A stretch of DNA of 22,973 nucleotides from CAZDDA01 sp964568045. Its GTDB lineage: Bacteria > Bipolaricaulota > Bipolaricaulia > UBA7950 > UBA9294. Position 1 is the stretch's first letter. Every line of letters starts with the position of its first letter. Shown here in pieces: positions 6,838 to 14,389 of this stretch. The position numbers were made by a program, and so were the translations under genes. The stretch spans positions 1 through 22,973 of the forward strand of contig CAZMOL010000016.1 of the NCBI GenBank assembly GCA_964568045.1, in the 5' to 3' direction. The notes beneath the pieces were generated by a model. That model was not told the DNA's origin. It saw nothing but the letters and a program-made list of their open reading frames with translations, and ran no database searches.

Positions 6838-7629
6838 ATGAAACCACGTCTTCCGTTTCGACTCGGCACGACTTCCTACGTTTTCCCGGCTGACATCCTA
6901 TCAAACGTGAAGCGCCTGGCCTCCGTCGTCGATGACATTGAGCTCGTTCTGTTTGAGGTCGCCAACCACAGCAGCCTCCCGTCAGGGGCAACCGTGGCCC
7001 AGCTGCGTACGTTGGCCAAGAGGCACGAACTCACGTATACGGTTCATCTACCGTTGGACCTGCGACTGGCTGCGAGCGGCCAGCTCCAGCAGCAGTCCCT
7101 GCAAAAGGCGTGCTGGGTGATTCGATCAACCCTGACCCTTGATCCGTGGGCCTACGTCGTTCACCTGGATGGAGCCGAAATTCATCCCCCCCAAGCACCG
7201 AGGGCGCGCACCGACTGGCTGAATCAGGCCGCACGATCACTGGAGACGATGGCGGATGAGATCGGCATTCCCGATCGACTGGCTTTGGAGAATCTGGACA
7301 GCTATTCTCCCTGTCTCTTCTTGCCACTGCTCGATCGTATGTCCATCAGTCTCTGCGTCGACATCGGACACCTCATCAACAAAGCGGAAAATCCGCTTCC
7401 CTATCTCGAAGAGAATCTTGCACGAACTCGCGTCATTCATTTGCACGGATCGAGGGACGGCCGCGACCATCGAGGCCTGGATGATATGGACGATGATCTG
7501 CTCGCTTCCCTCTTGGGAGTGATCCTGTCAAGGCACTACCACGGCGTCTTAACGCTTGAGGTATTCTCAGAACAGGACTTCTTGTCCAGCAAGGACACAA
7601 TCCACCGATCCCTGGAGGCTCGGATATGA
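6838..7629 (+). CDS. cbiR: Cobamide-remodelling phosphodiesterase, CbiR-like (AP endonuclease 2 / TIM barrel)
   Basis: This is a 263-residue protein of the AP-endonuclease-2 / xylose-isomerase-like TIM-barrel superfamily. Visible candidate metal ligands follow the endonuclease IV pattern: His70 (VHLPLD), His109 (VVHLDG), Glu151 (ALENLD), Asp175 and His178 (CVDIGHL), His201/His203 (VIHLHG), Asp210-His211 (RDHRG) and Glu241 (LTLEVF). CbiR, described from Akkermansia muciniphila, belongs to this superfamily and hydrolyses the phosphoribosyl bond of cobamides so that the lower ligand can be replaced. Assignment rests on fold plus position between cobS and cobU; a sugar isomerase or a DNA-repair enzyme is the alternative, but neither fits the operon. 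The start follows cobS by one nt, and the stop overlaps the cobU ATG (ATGA). Confidence 0.78.
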   Translation: MKPRLPFRLGTTSYVFPADILSNVKRLASVVDDIELVLFEVANHSSLPSGATVAQLRTLAKRHELTYTVHLPLDLRLAASGQLQQQSLQKACWVIRSTLTLDPWAYVVHLDGAEIHPPQAPRARTDWLNQAARSLETMADEIGIPDRLALENLDSYSPCLFLPLLDRMSISLCVDIGHLINKAENPLPYLEENLARTRVIHLHGSRDGRDHRGLDDMDDDLLASLLGVILSRHYHGVLTLEVFSEQDFLSSKDTIHRSLEARI

Positions 7630-8222
7630 AAGGACGATTGACTCTCCTTCTCGGCGGAGCACGGAGTGGCAAAAGCCGCACTGCTGAAAAGATGGCGAAA
7701 AGCCTTGGAGAACGGGTGCTCTATGTAGCTACCGCCGAAGCGAAAGATGAGGAAATGCGCGCGCGCATTGAGTTGCATCGCTTGAAACGACCGGCAACCT
7801 GGCGGACGATTAAGGTGACAAGCAACGTAGGATCAGCCGTCCAGGGGGCGTTGGTTGAAGGCGAGGTGGACGTCGTTCTCTTGGACTGTCTCACCATGCT
7901 TCTCTCAAACGTGATGCTTGAGGGGTTACCTGATACGGAAGTGGAGAATCTCAACGTGACTGCAGCGCGGGCCCGCGTTTCAGCCGAAGTGGACGCACTA
8001 CTGGCATCGTTTCGCTCGTGCGACGTCCCCTGGATCATCGTCAGCAATGAGGTCGGCTGCGGCGTGGTTCCGGCCACTGCCCTCGGACGAAGCTACCGTG
8101 ATCTCCTGGGCTGGGCCAACCAGCGAATGGCTGAGGCTGCCGATTCGGTTCACCTAATGGTAGCAGGCTTGCCGGTCAATGTCTCGCAATTGTGTAATGG
8201 AGAGCCGGATTCCCTTGTGTAA
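7626..8222 (+). CDS. cobU: Adenosylcobinamide kinase / adenosylcobinamide-phosphate guanylyltransferase
   Basis: CobU phosphorylates adenosylcobinamide and then transfers GMP to it, producing the GDP-activated intermediate used by CobS. The 198-residue product has the P-loop GGARSGKS (10-17), and His51 in ELHRLKRPATW, matching the residue guanylylated in characterised CobU. It also has the C-terminal VSNEVGCGVVPATALGR and DLLGWANQRMAEAAD segments. Its ATG overlaps the cbiR stop as ATGA. The 3' end carries an imperfect 25-nt tandem duplication, and the second copy of the repeat supplies the stop codon. It is the last recognisable gene of the operon. Confidence 0.93.
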   Translation: MKGRLTLLLGGARSGKSRTAEKMAKSLGERVLYVATAEAKDEEMRARIELHRLKRPATWRTIKVTSNVGSAVQGALVEGEVDVVLLDCLTMLLSNVMLEGLPDTEVENLNVTAARARVSAEVDALLASFRSCDVPWIIVSNEVGCGVVPATALGRSYRDLLGWANQRMAEAADSVHLMVAGLPVNVSQLCNGEPDSLV

Positions 8223-8236
8223 TGGAGAAAGGATTA
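8190..8236 (+). repeat. Short tandem duplication spanning the cobU stop codon
   Basis: The 14-mer TTGTGTAATGGAGA occurs exactly at 8190-8203 and again at 8215-8228, with a 25-nt period. GGATT follows both copies, after 3 and 2 nt respectively. Because the period is not a multiple of three, the two copies are read in different frames. In the second copy the sequence supplies TAA (8220-8222), the cobU stop. Confidence 0.8.
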
Positions 8237-8561
8237 GGCAAGCCCGAAAGGCGCGCTCTAGCGCTAGTACGATCAATTTGCTCTCAGCTCGCTTGGAGTC
8301 TCTGGGGTGTCAGGTCGGTCCCAATGGGAATGGGATACGCGTTGTCCGAGACTCGCATTCATGATTCACAAGAACCGATTGGAACCATCACCACACCCCA
8401 CGATAACAAGAGCAACCAGTGATCAACAGAACGGCTCATCGGCGGCCGGTTCAACCGCTCAACGAAAGGTCATCCGCCGCCGCCCCTTGGCACTACTCAT
8501 CCCCAGGAAGCGGTGAACCAGAACGATTGCATCCCCACCCCTTTTTCTCTACACTGGCTGC
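8223..8561. other. Intergenic stretch with no supported gene
   Basis: A frame of 66 codons opens at ATG 8222, overlapping the cobU stop. It has no ribosome-binding site, an unremarkable composition and no recognisable motif. A short palindrome CTAGCGCTAG lies at 8258-8267, and GGCGG (8441-8445) could pair weakly with CCGCC (8475-8479). No T-tailed terminator for the cobalamin operon was found. The right end holds the candidate promoter of the next gene. Confidence 0.5.
8527..8555 (+). promoter_or_regulatory. Possible promoter for a leaderless acetyltransferase mRNA
   Basis: TTGCAT (8527-8532) is separated by exactly 17 nt from TACACT (8550-8555). The predicted transcription start, six or seven nt further on, falls on the ATG at 8562. 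No Shine-Dalgarno sequence precedes that ATG, so a leaderless transcript would fit. Both boxes are only partial matches to the consensus. Confidence 0.3.
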
Positions 8562-9149
8562 ATGGGGGCAGAACCGGAACAGCAGCGCGTTGAGTCCAAG
8601 ACCGGTCAGGTTGATGCAGGACTTCTGCTTGGTCCGGATGCCCTTGTGAGTAACGGACGCATGCAGGATGGAACGCCGATTATCCTGCGTCCGGTGCGTC
8701 CGGACGATCGGAAATCCCTGTGCTTGTTCTTCGGAACGTGCAGTCCGAAGAGCCTCTACAGCCGTTTCGATCGCCAAATCAACGAACTCCCCATGGAGCT
8801 GGCAGCGCAGTTTTGCTCAACCGATGGCACACGCGAGATTTCCGTTGTCGCAGAGATGCCGCACGGAGAACAGCAAGAGATTATGGGGGTGGGGCAGCTT
8901 CTGGCCGACCCGAATCATACAATAGCAGAGTACGCTGTGCTCGTCGCCGATCCCTGGCAGGGAAAGGGACTGGGGAGCGAACTCACCGACTTTTGTCTGA
9001 AGATCGCCAAGCGGTGGGGGATAAAGAAGGTTGTCGGCGAGTTCTCCCCCAGCAACGTTCGAATCATTCGCATTCTCCAATCTCGCCAGTTCCGCCTGCA
9101 TCGTGACCTGCAGGAGCAGATCGTTTTTGGCGAGAAGATCCTGACCTGA
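8562..9149 (+). CDS. GNAT-family N-acetyltransferase
   Basis: The 195-residue product matches the GNAT fold found free-standing and as the C-terminal domain of Pat-type protein acetyltransferases. It has the N-terminal strand TPIILRPVRPDD (38-49), the SPKSLYSRF helix, then GVGQLLADP and AEYAVLVADPWQGKGLG. The QGKGLG at 133-138 is the acetyl-CoA pyrophosphate-binding loop. The C-terminal VVGEFSPSNVRIIRILQSRQF is the usual last helix. Substrate unknown; protein lysine or a small amine are possible. The start is uncertain: ATG 8562 lacks a ribosome-binding site, and Met34 (8661) would still keep the whole domain. It stands alone between the cobalamin and hyp operons. Confidence 0.85.
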   Translation: MGAEPEQQRVESKTGQVDAGLLLGPDALVSNGRMQDGTPIILRPVRPDDRKSLCLFFGTCSPKSLYSRFDRQINELPMELAAQFCSTDGTREISVVAEMPHGEQQEIMGVGQLLADPNHTIAEYAVLVADPWQGKGLGSELTDFCLKIAKRWGIKKVVGEFSPSNVRIIRILQSRQFRLHRDLQEQIVFGEKILT

Positions 9150-9425
9150 CCTCTCACAACTGGATAGGTTGGGAAGCTTCCTCGTGATGGACCTGCCGCA
9201 TTGAGCAACTCGTGCCGCAGCGATATACTTCTTGCCCGAGAACGGTGACGCCTACTGTGGGATGGATGAGAGATACTCGTCGGTTATTGACCTTCACACG
9301 ATGCGGCCCATTTCTACCCCTAGAATGCAGGCCGAACTCCATTCGAGACCATCGGAGTGAAAAGCAAACGACACGGACAGCGGGTTCGCGCTTCGATGAC
9401 CTCCGACCAGTGCCCTGCTAGCGAC
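9150..9425. other. Gap upstream of hypF; no clear promoter
   Basis: No gene is supported here. TTGACC at 9287-9292 and TAGAAT at 9321-9326 are separated by 28 nt, too far for a standard promoter, and no sigma-54 GG/GC pair at the right spacing was found. The hypF frame is open from GTG 9357, so the upstream limit of hypF is not certain. Confidence 0.4.
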
Positions 9426-11705
9426 ATGGAAAACCTTGCGAAGATAAGTGTGCGCGGAGTGGTCCAAGGCGTCGGGTTCAGGCCGTTCGTCTATCGATTG
9501 GCCCAACAACACAACCTAAAAGGCTACGTCCGCAATACCTCGGGTAACGTCGAGATTGAGGTCGAAGGCAGTGAGGAAACGCTGAACCGTTTCCTCGCCA
9601 GCCTGCAGGCCGAAGCACCTCCTCGGGCACAGATCGAAACGATTGAAACGGCAATCTGCTCCACCAAGGGGTATTCCAGCTTCGAAATTCGAGAGAGCCT
9701 GGCGCAGGACGGCAAACGGCAGCTCGTCTCTCCGGACATCGCAACGTGCGACGACTGCAAACGGGAGATCTTCTCCAAGGTCGACCGGCGGCTTGGCTAC
9801 CCGTTTACCAACTGCACCAACTGCGGCCCACGGTTCACCATCATCGAGGATATTCCCTACGATCGAGCCAGCACGACCATGCGCTGCTTTCTCATGTGCC
9901 GACAGTGCCAACAGGAGTACGATGACGCTCTCAATCGTCGGTTCCATGCCCAGCCGAACGCCTGTGACGCGTGTGGGCCACAACTGCAGCTCACCGACAC
10001 GCACGGCTCACCGATCCCCTGTGACGATGTCATCGGAACCGCTGCGGCGCTGTTGAGGCAGGGAAACGTGCTGGCAACGAGGGGATTGGGCGGTTTTCAT
10101 CTCGCCTGCGATGCCACAAACAAGGCGGCAGTAGGACAACTTAGAACCAGGAAAAAACGCCCTTCCAAACCGTTGGCAGTGATGGTGACAAACATCGAAG
10201 AAGCCGAGAAACACTGCATCCTTACCCCTGCCGAGCGAGAACTGCTCGCCTCGCCGGAATGCCCCATCGTCCTTGCGGAGTGGAAACAAGAGGTCTCCTC
10301 TATCTGTCCTACGGTGGCCCCGAACCTGAGGTATCTGGGGATCATGTTGCCGTATACCCCATTTCACCACCTCCTCCTAAGTGAGGCAGATCGACCACTG
10401 GTGATGACAAGCGCCAATCTCAGCGGAGAGCCGCTGGCCAAAGACAACGAGGAGGCGCTTAAAAAACTGGGCACAATCGCCGATCATTTCGTGCTTCACG
10501 ATCGCGACATCCACGTTCGCTGTGACGACAGCGTGTGCATGGTAGAGGCGGAGAGCCCCCAGGTCATTCGGCGCGCGCGCGGCTATGCACCGCATCCGAT
10601 CCACCTTCCGTTTGAGGCGAAACAGGTACTCGCCTGCGGCGCAGAACTCAAGAACACTATTTGCCTCACGCATGGCCGGCACGCGTTCTTGAGCCAGCAC
10701 ATCGGCGACATGGAAAATGAGGACACTCTGCAACACTTCGAGGACACCATCGCGCTCTACGAGCACCTATTTCGCATCAAACCACAGACCGTGGCCTACG
10801 ATATGCACCCAGACTACATCGCGACTAAGCACGCTCTCGAACTGGGGGCCAGAGAAGGATCGAAACTGGTCGCAGTACAGCACCATCACGCACACATCGC
10901 AGGCTGCCTCGCGGATAACGAGGTCGAAGGCCCGGTGATCGGCGTGGCCTTCGACGGAACCGGATACGGCACCGATGACACGATCTGGGGAGGAGAATTC
11001 TTGGTCGCCGATTGGTACGGCTTCGAACGAGCGGGTCATTTGGAGGTCGTGCCCTTGCCCGGCGGGGAAGCCGCCATCAAAAAACCATACCGCATGGCTT
11101 TGGGCTACCTCTACACGCTGCTCGGGGAGGATTTCCCCTTGGCGGGCCTGCCCCTGGACAAGGTCGATCCAATCGAGCGTGAAGTGATCAAACAACAACT
11201 GAAGCGGCGAATCAATTCCCCGTTGACCTCATCGGCCGGCCGGTTGTTTGACGCCGTCGCAGCGTTGACCGGAGTGCGACAAGCGATCGACTACGATGCC
11301 CAGGCGGCGATCGAGCTTGAGATGGCAGTTGCAGACAACGTGACGGAAACCGACGTCTACCCCTGTTCCATCGATCAGCAACAGGAAAAGCGGATCGTTC
11401 GGTTGGGGAAGCTTTTCGAGGCAATCATCCACGACGTGAAGAAGGGGACACCCGTTGCAAGTATATCGGCCAAGTTTCACCGGACTGTTGCCGACGCCAT
11501 CACTTCGATGTGCAGACAAATCGGGGAGGAGCGTGAAATCAACCAAGTGGCTCTAAGCGGAGGCGTCTTTCAGAATCGGCTGCTTCTGCGCCTAGCCACC
11601 GCCGCGTTGAAACAGGAGTCCTTCACCGTGTTGACGCATCATCGCGTACCGTGCAATGACGCCGGGATCTCACTGGGGCAAGCGGTGATCGCCAATTTCC
11701 GCTAG
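9426..11705 (+). CDS. hypF: Carbamoyltransferase HypF (NiFe hydrogenase cyanide-ligand synthesis)
   Basis: HypF uses carbamoyl phosphate and ATP to carbamoylate the C-terminal Cys of HypE, the first step to the CN ligands of the NiFe centre. Counted from ATG 9426 (759 residues), domains in order are: an acylphosphatase-like domain (VRGVVQGVGFRPFVYRLA near residue 9); two zinc fingers with the exact family spacing CX2C-X18-CX2C-X24-CX2C-X18-CX2C (Cys108 to Cys183); a YrdC-like domain; and a Kae1-like domain with the metal-binding HHHAHIAG (486-493) and VAFDGTGYGTD. The frame is open to GTG 9357 and ATG 9396 is also possible; 9426 is chosen because the family normally begins close to the acylphosphatase motif. 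No start has a good ribosome-binding site. First gene of hypFCDEAB. Confidence 0.95.
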   Translation: MENLAKISVRGVVQGVGFRPFVYRLAQQHNLKGYVRNTSGNVEIEVEGSEETLNRFLASLQAEAPPRAQIETIETAICSTKGYSSFEIRESLAQDGKRQLVSPDIATCDDCKREIFSKVDRRLGYPFTNCTNCGPRFTIIEDIPYDRASTTMRCFLMCRQCQQEYDDALNRRFHAQPNACDACGPQLQLTDTHGSPIPCDDVIGTAAALLRQGNVLATRGLGGFHLACDATNKAAVGQLRTRKKRPSKPLAVMVTNIEEAEKHCILTPAERELLASPECPIVLAEWKQEVSSICPTVAPNLRYLGIMLPYTPFHHLLLSEADRPLVMTSANLSGEPLAKDNEEALKKLGTIADHFVLHDRDIHVRCDDSVCMVEAESPQVIRRARGYAPHPIHLPFEAKQVLACGAELKNTICLTHGRHAFLSQHIGDMENEDTLQHFEDTIALYEHLFRIKPQTVAYDMHPDYIATKHALELGAREGSKLVAVQHHHAHIAGCLADNEVEGPVIGVAFDGTGYGTDDTIWGGEFLVADWYGFERAGHLEVVPLPGGEAAIKKPYRMALGYLYTLLGEDFPLAGLPLDKVDPIEREVIKQQLKRRINSPLTSSAGRLFDAVAALTGVRQAIDYDAQAAIELEMAVADNVTETDVYPCSIDQQQEKRIVRLGKLFEAIIHDVKKGTPVASISAKFHRTVADAITSMCRQIGEEREINQVALSGGVFQNRLLLRLATAALKQESFTVLTHHRVPCNDAGISLGQAVIANFR

Positions 11706-11723
11706 TATGACATAGGAGGAAGC

Positions 11724-11957
11724 ATGTGTCTGGCCATTCCAGCGCTGATCAAATCGATCGACAAGAACCAAGAAGCCGAAGTGGACATGGGCGGGATCGC
11801 CCGCAGGATTAGCCTACGGCTGACCCCGGAAGCCAAAGTGGGGGACTACGTGATCGTTCACACCGGCTACGCGATAAACACCCTCGACCAACAGGAAGCG
11901 CTGGAGACCCTCAAGCTCTTTGAGCAGCTCGCACAGGCAGCACAGGAGGAGCATTGA
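11724..11957 (+). CDS. hypC: Hydrogenase maturation chaperone HypC
   Basis: HypC binds HypD and carries the Fe(CN)2CO group to the hydrogenase large-subunit precursor. The 77-residue product has the diagnostic MCLAIPALI N-terminus, whose Cys2 is essential in the family, the beta-barrel core, and the conserved DYVIVHTGYAI segment with its His. The ATG at 11724 is preceded by AGGAGGA. The last codons overlap the start of hypD, and the ribosome-binding site of hypD lies inside this gene. Confidence 0.95.
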   Translation: MCLAIPALIKSIDKNQEAEVDMGGIARRISLRLTPEAKVGDYVIVHTGYAINTLDQQEALETLKLFEQLAQAAQEEH

Positions 11958-13051
11958 AGTTCCTCTCCGAATTCAGAGACTCAGCCCTCGCCAAAGGGCT
12001 GATCTACCAGATTCATCGTCGGTCAAAGACGCCGGCAAGGTTCATGGAGTTCTGCGGCGGACATACCGTGACAATCTTCCGCTACGGCATCCGGCAAGCT
12101 CTTCCGGAGACGATCGAAATGCTCTCCGGTCCGGGTTGCCCGGTCTGTGTAACCGCCACCGCCGACTTGGACAAGGCCGTTGCCTTGGCCCAGGTGCCCG
12201 ATGTGATCATTGCGACCTTCGGCGACATGCTGAAAGTCCCCGGCAGCTACTCCAGTCTCCAACAGGCCAAGGCGGAAGGTGCAGACGTTCGCATGGTCTA
12301 CTCGACCATGGATGCCATTCGATTGGCCGAAGAGAATCCCGACAAGCGCGTGGTCTTCCTGGGAATCGGATTCGAGACCACCGCCCCTACGATCGCGGCG
12401 TCCATCCTCCAGGCCGAGGAAAAGCATCTAGAGAACTACACCGTCCTTTCTCTACACAAGCTCTGCCCTCCAGTGATCAAGGTGCTGCTTGACTCAGGAG
12501 AAGTGAGACTTGATGGCCTCATCTGCCCCGGTCACGTGTCGGCAGTGATCGGGTCGAGCGCGTGGGGATTCGTCGCCCGCGATTACGGCATCCCCTGTGT
12601 GGTATCGGGCTTTGAGCCGTTGGATGTGCTGCAGTGCGTCGATATGCTGGTCACCCAGGTCGAAGGGCAAGACTCCAAGGTGGAGATCGCCTACCGAAGG
12701 GGGGTACAGTCAGAAGGCAACCCCGAAGCACTGCGGCTGATGGACAACGTCTTCGAGCCCTGCTCGGCCCGCTGGCGAGGAATGGGCACGATTCCCGACA
12801 GTGGATTGAAACTGAGAAGCGAGTATCAGCGCTTCGACGCCGACTGCGTGTACGACATCGATCCCGGTCCAACACGGGAGCCCGAAGGCTGCATCTGCGG
12901 CGCCATCCTGCGTGGAATCAAGACACCACTGGATTGTGACCTGTTCGGCAAAGCATGCACCCCCGTGGATCCAGTCGGCCCGTGCATGGTCTCCGCGGAG
13001 GGAAGTTGCTCTACGTACTACCTCTATGGAGGAGGCAGCGGTGGCGGATGA
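11954..13051 (+). CDS. hypD: Hydrogenase formation iron-sulfur protein HypD
   Basis: HypD is the scaffold on which, with HypC, the Fe(CN)2CO unit is assembled. The 365-residue product contains FCGGH with Cys34, GPGCPVCVT with Cys62 and Cys65, the GFETTAPT segment, GHVSAVIG, and C-terminal cysteines (CICGAI, DCDLFGKAC, GPCMVSAEG) that hold the 4Fe-4S cluster. The start is TTG 11954 with AGGAGG at 11944-11949, overlapping the hypC stop. The 3' end overlaps hypE by 11 nt. The usual family length is about 350-380 residues. Confidence 0.95.
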   Translation: MKFLSEFRDSALAKGLIYQIHRRSKTPARFMEFCGGHTVTIFRYGIRQALPETIEMLSGPGCPVCVTATADLDKAVALAQVPDVIIATFGDMLKVPGSYSSLQQAKAEGADVRMVYSTMDAIRLAEENPDKRVVFLGIGFETTAPTIAASILQAEEKHLENYTVLSLHKLCPPVIKVLLDSGEVRLDGLICPGHVSAVIGSSAWGFVARDYGIPCVVSGFEPLDVLQCVDMLVTQVEGQDSKVEIAYRRGVQSEGNPEALRLMDNVFEPCSARWRGMGTIPDSGLKLRSEYQRFDADCVYDIDPGPTREPEGCICGAILRGIKTPLDCDLFGKACTPVDPVGPCMVSAEGSCSTYYLYGGGSGGG

Positions 13052-14045
13052 GATCCTGATGGCACACGGAAGCGGCGGCAAGCTCGCTCACGGCCTGGTG
13101 AAAAAGACGTTCGTTGACGTGCTCGACAACCCTCTTCTCTCCAAACTGGACGACTCGGCCGTGTTCGATGTGAGCGGCCGGCTGGCCTTTACCACCGACA
13201 GCTACGTGGTGACGCCCATCTTCTTCCCGGGTGGGGACATCGGCAAGCTTGCCGTCTGCGGTACGGTCAACGACCTCGCCATGTCCGGCGCATACCCCCT
13301 CTATCTGTCCCTTTCGTTCATCATTGAGGAGGGATTCTCGAAGAAGGATCTGGACGCAGTGGTCGCCTCCGTGAAGGAAACCGCTGATGAAGCCGGGGTG
13401 ACCATCGTCACCGGCGATACCAAAGTCGTGGATCGGGGAAGTGTCGATAAACTCTACATCAATACTGCCGGGGTGGGCACGGTAGCACAGAACGCCGATA
13501 TCTCCGGCGCAAACGCAAGGCCGGGAGACAAGATCCTCCTATCCGGCCCGGTCGGGGATCACGGTATTGCAGTGATGAGCAAGCGCGAAGGCCTAAGCTT
13601 CTCCACACAACTTACGAGCGACTGCGCGCCGCTGAACGGTTTGGTGGCGTCGATGCTGGAGGCAAGCTCGAACATCCATTGCCTGCGCGATCCAACGCGT
13701 GGCGGCCTGGCCACGACACTGAACGAACTCGCGCGGCAATCCCAGGTGAAGATCCTCATCGAGGAAGAGCAGGTCCCGGTGCGCGAGGAGGTGTTGGCGG
13801 CCTGTGAGATGCTCGGCTTCGACCCGTTGTACGTAGCCAACGAGGGCAAACTTGTGGCAGTGGTCGCTGCGTCGGATGCGCAACACGTACTGGAAGCGAT
13901 GAGAAATAACCGCTACGGAGAACAGGCCGTGACCATCGGCGAGGTGGTGGAAGGCAAACCCGGCCGAGTTGTGATGAAGACCCACCTTGGGACGACCCGC
14001 ATCGTCGATATGCTGACCGGAGACCTTCTGCCGAGGATTTGCTGA
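13041..14045 (+). CDS. hypE: Carbamoyl-phosphate-dependent dehydratase HypE
   Basis: HypE accepts the carbamoyl group from HypF on its C-terminal Cys and dehydrates it with ATP to a thiocyanate, the source of CN ligands. The 334-residue product has the PurM/AIR-synthase-like fold with the N-terminal HGSGGKL, DDSAVF, TTDSYVVTPIFFPGGDIGKLAV, and the GDTKVV and RDPTRGG motifs. It ends in the obligatory PRIC, so the catalytic Cys is the last residue. The frame stays open far into hypD, but GTG 13041 has GGAGGAGG at 13028-13035 with five nt spacing and gives the normal N-terminus. hypA starts three nt after the stop codon. Confidence 0.95.
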   Translation: MADEILMAHGSGGKLAHGLVKKTFVDVLDNPLLSKLDDSAVFDVSGRLAFTTDSYVVTPIFFPGGDIGKLAVCGTVNDLAMSGAYPLYLSLSFIIEEGFSKKDLDAVVASVKETADEAGVTIVTGDTKVVDRGSVDKLYINTAGVGTVAQNADISGANARPGDKILLSGPVGDHGIAVMSKREGLSFSTQLTSDCAPLNGLVASMLEASSNIHCLRDPTRGGLATTLNELARQSQVKILIEEEQVPVREEVLAACEMLGFDPLYVANEGKLVAVVAASDAQHVLEAMRNNRYGEQAVTIGEVVEGKPGRVVMKTHLGTTRIVDMLTGDLLPRIC

Positions 14046-14047
14046 CG

Positions 14048-14389
14048 ATGCACGAGCTATCCATTACGAAAACGATGCTGGATCTGGTTGTCGAACAGGC
14101 GCAGGAAAACGGGGCCAAGAAGGTGGAGGGCATCCGCCTGGTCATCGGCGAGATGTCGGGAGTCGTCGATGATTGTGTGCGATTCTATTTCGATTTCTTG
14201 AGCAAAGGGACCATCGCCGAGGGAGCGCAGCTCTCGTTTAGGAAGGTCACCCCCAAGGCCCAATGCCGGGGCTGCGGCAAGGAGTTTACGCTCAACGGGC
14301 TTGACTGGATGTGCCCTCACTGCCAAACCACTGGGATCGACATCGTTGAAGGCAAGGAACTATATCTTGAAAGCATAGAGGTGCCATGA
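14048..14389 (+). CDS. hypA: Hydrogenase nickel-insertion protein HypA
   Basis: HypA delivers nickel to the hydrogenase large subunit together with HypB. The 113-residue product begins MHELSI, and His2 is the nickel ligand of the family. This fixes the start at ATG 14048 rather than the in-frame TTG at 14039. The zinc site is CRGC and CPHC toward the C-terminus, flanking FTLNGLDWM. Its stop overlaps the hypB start as ATGA. Confidence 0.95.
   Translation: MHELSITKTMLDLVVEQAQENGAKKVEGIRLVIGEMSGVVDDCVRFYFDFLSKGTIAEGAQLSFRKVTPKAQCRGCGKEFTLNGLDWMCPHCQTTGIDIVEGKELYLESIEVP

Noticed and set aside
8222..8422. 66-codon frame whose ATG overlaps the cobU stop
   Set aside because: No ribosome-binding site, no motif, and it begins inside the tandem duplication; the TAATG overlap appears to be a by-product of that repeat.
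9287..9326. TTGACC and TAGAAT upstream of hypF as a promoter
   Set aside because: The spacing is 28 nt, well outside the usual 15-19.
12912..13040. Upstream extension of hypE into hypD
   Set aside because: It lies wholly inside the conserved C-terminal cysteine region of hypD; GTG 13041 has an excellent ribosome-binding site.
13041..13052. GTGGCGGATGAG at the hypE start also occurs in the inverted repeat at 22464
   Set aside because: A 12-nt match inside a conserved coding context; it is treated as coincidence, not as a dispersed repeat.
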